Both the position numbers and the translations under genes were made by a program. Below, in pieces: positions 62,999-64,000 of a DNA stretch of 64,000 nucleotides. The DNA lies in assembly GCF_004028095.1 (NCBI RefSeq), contig NZ_SBHM01000007.1, forward strand, positions 620,001 through 684,000, written 5' to 3'. The notes under the pieces are model-generated. The model did no database searches, was not told where the DNA came from, and worked only from the letters and a program-made list of their open reading frames with translations. Origin of the DNA: Paenarthrobacter ureafaciens. Lineage in GTDB: Bacteria > Actinomycetota > Actinomycetes > Actinomycetales > Micrococcaceae. Each line of letters starts with the position of its first letter. The first letter of the stretch is position 1.

Positions 62999-63928
62999 GT
63001 GTACGTCGTTACAGGAGCAGGACCCGTCGGCTCGGCCATCGCAGAGCAACTGGCAGACCAAGGCCATGAAGTCCGCGTCCTGACGCGTTCCGGCAGCGGA
63101 CCCGATCATGCGTTGATCCAGCGGATGAGAGTTGACGTTTCAGACCCCTCGCGGCTCACCGAGGCGGTCAGGGGCGCAGAGGCGATCTTCCACTGCATTC
63201 ACGGGTCCAAGTACTCCGCATCCGCCTGGGAGGCCGAGCTCCCCCACGCCGAGCAGGTGGTGATGGATGCAGCGGCAGCCGCGGGCGTCGTCGTCGTCTT
63301 TCCCGAAAGCCTGTACTCCTACAGCGAGCCGGACCGCGACATGACAGAGGCCGGGGCCCGCGAGGCGAGCGGAGGCAAACGCGGCATCCGTACGCAACTG
63401 CTCAAGGCTCGGGAGGCTCACGCCGCAAAAACTGTGAGCGTGGTGGCGGGGGACTTTTTTGGGCCCCGGGTCAGGATGGCACACGCGGGTGAACGCATGG
63501 TGCCCCTGGTTCTCAAAGGAAAGACTGTCCAAGTGCTGGGCAGTGCCGACCAGCTGCACTCCTTCACTTATGTGCCGGACCTGGCGGCGGCCATGATTGC
63601 GGCAGCCCGGCGTCCCGATCTGTGGAACAGCGTGCTGCACGCCCCCACCAATCCGGCACTGACCCAGCGCGGGCTCGCAACCGCCTACGCCACGGCAGCG
63701 GGACTGCCGGCGCCGAAAGTAACGGCCATTCCTGGTTGGGTTGTTCGGGGCGCTGGCCTGGTGTCCAAAGACATGCGGGAGGTGGCGGAGATGCTCTATC
63801 AGTTCGAGCGGCCGTTCGTGATGGACTCGGCGGAGAGCCAACGCCTTCTTGGCCTGGAACCGACGCCGCTCCCTGAGGCGGCGGCAGCGACCGTGCAATG
63901 GTGGAAGCACACCGTGGCCGCGGTCTGA
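62999..63928 (+). CDS. NAD(P)-dependent epimerase/dehydratase-like protein
   Basis: 309-aa atypical (extended) SDR. The nucleotide loop VVTGAGPVGSAIAEQL is at the very N-terminus; FVPDLAAAMI-like text appears as YVPDLAAAMIAAARR, and the region after is typical of NmrA/epimerase-like reductases. The classic YxxxK is not obvious, so enzyme activity is uncertain. Start is GTG 62999 with AAGGAAAGAGG upstream. It is probably derepressed by the TetR ligand. Confidence 0.82.
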   Translation: MYVVTGAGPVGSAIAEQLADQGHEVRVLTRSGSGPDHALIQRMRVDVSDPSRLTEAVRGAEAIFHCIHGSKYSASAWEAELPHAEQVVMDAAAAAGVVVVFPESLYSYSEPDRDMTEAGAREASGGKRGIRTQLLKAREAHAAKTVSVVAGDFFGPRVRMAHAGERMVPLVLKGKTVQVLGSADQLHSFTYVPDLAAAMIAAARRPDLWNSVLHAPTNPALTQRGLATAYATAAGLPAPKVTAIPGWVVRGAGLVSKDMREVAEMLYQFERPFVMDSAESQRLLGLEPTPLPEAAAATVQWWKHTVAAV

Positions 63929-63988
63929 TGCGCACGCGGCATATGATGGGCCAAAAGCGCGGGGCATTGACACGGCGAAGGGATACGC

Positions 63989-64000
63989 ATGGCAGGCAGG
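63989..64000 (+). CDS. start of a further gene, cut off by the window
   Basis: ATG at 63989 preceded by GAAGGGA at good spacing; only four codons (Met-Ala-Gly-Arg) are inside the window. The 60 bases before it contain no other feature. Identity cannot be told. Confidence 0.35.

Overview
The window is a high-GC chromosome segment from an actinobacterium, most likely a soil member of the Micrococcaceae (Arthrobacter/Paenarthrobacter type). Pointers are the dnaK-grpE-dnaJ-hspR operon with HAIR-type operators, an ECF sigma/RskA-like anti-sigma pair, a DUF3040 protein, tandem IclR regulators, GTG and TTG starts and a probable leaderless mRNA. Genus-level placement is inference. No rRNA, tRNA, CRISPR array, prophage or insertion sequence was seen.

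Layout. 0-10 kb: DEAD-box helicase; an MFS efflux pump divergent from soxR across a textbook SoxR box; a SAM methyltransferase; a double-domain AsnC/Lrp regulator divergent from an M20 amidohydrolase and an MHS-type symporter; a CynX/NimT-like exporter. 10-25 kb: trmB, small membrane and START-like proteins, an ECF sigma/anti-sigma operon with mirror-image divergent promoters facing a lipoprotein, an AbiEi/DUF559 protein, a large SWIM-SNF2 helicase, a GntR-MFS operon, a Fic protein and several small hypothetical proteins. Long palindromic repeats (66 bp, 56 bp and 91 bp) sit at the 3' ends of genes here.

25-56 kb is a polyol/rare-sugar island built from three adjacent modules. Module 1 (25.2-35.2 kb): two tandem IclR regulators, two zinc alcohol dehydrogenases, split transketolase, a PfkB kinase, two SDRs and an MHS symporter. 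Four copies of one 37-bp dyad, which spans the -35 and -10 positions at three promoters and covers the IclR leader, tie it together. Module 2 (35.3-49.9 kb): glmS divergent from an FrcBCA-like sugar ABC transporter operon that continues through a UlaG-like lactonase, KDPG-type aldolase, SDR, GatD-like and other polyol dehydrogenases, a glycerol-kinase-like FGGY kinase, a shikimate-dehydrogenase-like protein, a cupin phosphoglucose isomerase, a 2-hydroxyacid dehydrogenase and an RpiR regulator; a pair of GGAA-N5-TTCC boxes lies between the two arms. Module 3 (50.0-56.2 kb, minus strand): ribose-type ABC transporter, a D-tagatose/D-allulose 3-epimerase-family enzyme and an SDR. Polyols or ketoses would enter through the three transporters, be oxidised, epimerised and phosphorylated, and join the fructose-6-phosphate and pentose-phosphate pools. 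The actual substrates are not visible in the sequence.

56-64 kb: HAD phosphatase, hspR, dnaJ, grpE and dnaK (minus strand) with a HAIR-flanked promoter and a 14-bp hairpin between grpE and dnaJ; a DUF817 membrane protein and an MpaB-type oxygenase; and a TetR regulator divergent from an NAD-dependent epimerase-like protein across a 27-bp perfect palindrome.
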